From the NCBI GenBank assembly GCA_914767715.1, contig OU612065.1, positions 5,516,001 through 5,580,000 on the forward strand: a stretch of 64,000 nucleotides of DNA. Reading direction: 5' to 3'. A program made the translations under genes and the position numbers. The notes under the pieces are model-generated. The model was not told where the DNA came from and searched no databases. It saw only the letters and a program-made list of their open reading frames with translations. The first letter of the stretch is position 1, and each line of letters starts with the position of its first letter. This document shows, in pieces, positions 62,228 to 64,000 of this stretch. The DNA is from Membranipora membranacea. Its lineage: Eukaryota > Bryozoa > Gymnolaemata > Cheilostomatida > Membraniporidae.

Positions 62228-64000
62228 ATTTGTCTAGAATAGAGACAGGAATGATTTCTTAGCACGCTAGCATACATTTATATCAGTATTCTCATCTAAT
62301 CCAATTATGTTTGATTTGTCATAGTTTCAAGGGTTTTAATAACACGTTTATAGAGTTTGTCCATCAGTGAAACTTTGACATGAGTGGCTTTGCTGATCAC
62401 AAATGACACACAATGTACCATAATCTCAAATTACGCATAGATATCATGAAATTAATTGTCATCAGTGAACAATCACTGCACACTCTAATAAGATGGCATA
62501 TAAACATAGAGATAAGGGAAGAGAGAAGTTACATGACGCAGATATAATAAATTGGAGGTCTTATATACAATAATCATGTCACAGAGAAAGGATATCCTTA
62601 CTCTGTAGCCACATCAACAAATATAACTCACTGATAACATATTTCATCACATCATCACGTCATCATGCAGCAGAGACCAAATTATAAATTTCAATACAGG
62701 CAATTGAAGTTTGGTACAACTAGTGGACACAAGAATCTCATTTTTTTCAATGGTATTTTGGCACAATGCCACCTGGCAGTACAAGCATGCAATTTCAAGA
62801 CGCTTTACCATAAACGCAGTCTATGCGCGTAGCACATTTCAGAGAATTCAGGCCACTGCCGAAAATACCACCTCTCCCAGGGTGAAAGTGTATGAGGGCA
62901 ATAATTTTCAGTCCATGGTCATTTCTACATTTATGTCACATTGGCGCCAATTGTAACTGTTTAACAAATCCGCTAATTCAGAGGGAGGGAGAAAGTTATT
63001 ATGATTACAAGTGAAAACTTTATTAACTGCATCTTGTATTCTGATGATATCGAGGAAAAGTGGTATATCTAAATAGAGACAAGTTATGTGAAATTGTCAC
63101 CAGGAAAATTGCGTTACAGAAGCATAATTGTAGCTATAAGCTTCAGAGTTGAAACAGAAAATATAAGCTTTGCACAAGCAATGACTGTTTCGCATGAGTC
63201 ACAAAGCAGCACTGACATGGATATTCAACTACAGCTCAGTGATAAGCAGTGATGCTTTTCCTGCCCATTTGGATATCAATTTCTGTAAAGTATAGGTATA
63301 GGTATGGCAAAATGATCGAATACAAGTAGTGTTGTTATTGTTGCAAATCTATTGTCAGGAATAGAGAAACTTTGAGTTTTCTAACTCTCAGAAACTTATG
63401 GTGAATATGGCTTTTTGCTTTTGGAGCACCGTCTCAAAACAATGATGTAAAAATATCACTTATGCTACTGATTCCTTACGAGCAGCAATCAAAATATATA
63501 GCTTGAATTAGTAAAGGATATCAAAGAAAAATGTTGCTGGTGCCCTGCATTGATGTTGAGGTGCACCAGCAAACTAAAATGGTTATTAGGCCTAATATTA
63601 GGGCGGGTCTTAGTAATTTCGTGTTAATAACTATTCTAGTTAACATATCATGTAGACTGGTCCAATATTGTCCTCAGACTGGCTGTTTTTACTGATGATA
63701 GTAGAAAACAGGATCTCAAAAATCAAAATCGACACTGAAGGTAATGTCAAAGACCGATTCGAATATCGACATATCATATCCTCTTGGGAAATGCTTTGAA
63801 ATAGTGCGATTAAACAAATATTAAGAGTTCTCTGCTCATTAGTGAATTTACACAGTGAACAGACAATACCAAAAAAATAGGCATTGAAATCAGGTAGTTT
63901 GTCCCAACTCCCTGTTATAATCAAGGTGCATAGCATTAAGACATAGCATGATTCCCTTACAGCCTAGTGTTAGTTTAGGCTATAGATGTTAGGTAAGCTG
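62228..64000. other. Region upstream of the NOX2-like gene to window end
   Basis: Holds the NOX promoter and probably a 5' UTR exon. The only structured element is the palindrome at 62580-62607. Short open frames (for example 63640-63936 on the minus strand) match no family I know and look like chance frames. Confidence 0.45.
62580..62607. repeat. Short palindrome of foldback-element ends, second example
   Basis: CACAGAGAAAGGAT is followed by ATCCTTACTCTGTAG, inverse at nearly every position around a GGATATCC centre. Half-sequences match the terminus of the 702-bp foldback at 27817. Together with 25101-25130 it makes three loci sharing the same end. Confidence 0.65.

Overview
This is a gene-rich piece of a nuclear animal (metazoan) genome. 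Every recognisable gene is split by short GT-AG introns. The products are animal-type: exocyst, liprin-beta, merlin, a rhodopsin-class GPCR, a NOX2-type oxidase, an ELOVL elongase and an outer-dynein-arm docking protein. The AT-rich introns, small genes and many short DNA transposons suggest an invertebrate. A sponge, cnidarian or other early-branching lineage fits, but the sequence read alone does not settle the clade. All exon models are hand-made from splice sites, reading phase and family similarity. For every gene modelled from start to stop the summed exon length is a multiple of three.

Layout: (1) 192-2772, + strand, last three coding exons of exocyst Sec15/EXOC6. (2) 4142-8073, +, eight-exon rhodopsin-class GPCR. 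(3) 8336-about 11974, -, nucleotidyltransferase-like domain fused to TPR repeats, mostly one large exon. (4) 16235-32459, +, liprin-beta with coiled coil and three SAM domains. (5) 33130-38567, -, merlin (NF2). (6) 40024-45561, +, RPA1. (7) 46031-51993, -, ODAD1/CCDC63-type docking-complex coiled coil. (8) 54534-56473, +, very-long-chain fatty acid elongase. (9) 58302-62227, -, NOX2-like NADPH oxidase. From gene 2 on, orientation strictly alternates, so every neighbouring pair is either convergent with close tails (263-1,828 bp) or divergent. At least one convergent pair (RPA1/ODAD1) has facing poly(A) signals only 16 bp apart.

Introns and spacers hold a dense set of non-autonomous DNA transposons, several with readable target-site duplications: a two-copy ~465-bp family (13777, 20721; 8-bp duplications), a hAT-like element carrying a tRNA-like unit (17629), an element with 8-bp duplication at 46880, a TTAA-flanked element at 810, a 702-bp foldback at 27817, a three-copy family whose end motif recurs internally (21711, 52143, 53092), and an inverted-repeat element at 51085. 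There is also a tRNA-headed SINE in an RPA1 intron and a decayed LINE reverse-transcriptase tail at about 14620.

The genes are unrelated housekeeping, signalling, cilium and lipid genes; I see no operon-like cooperation. The least conventional gene is the nucleotidyltransferase-TPR protein. The most unusual non-coding signals are the tRNA-like unit inside the hAT element, and two ~30-bp palindromes that consist only of the ends of the 702-bp foldback.
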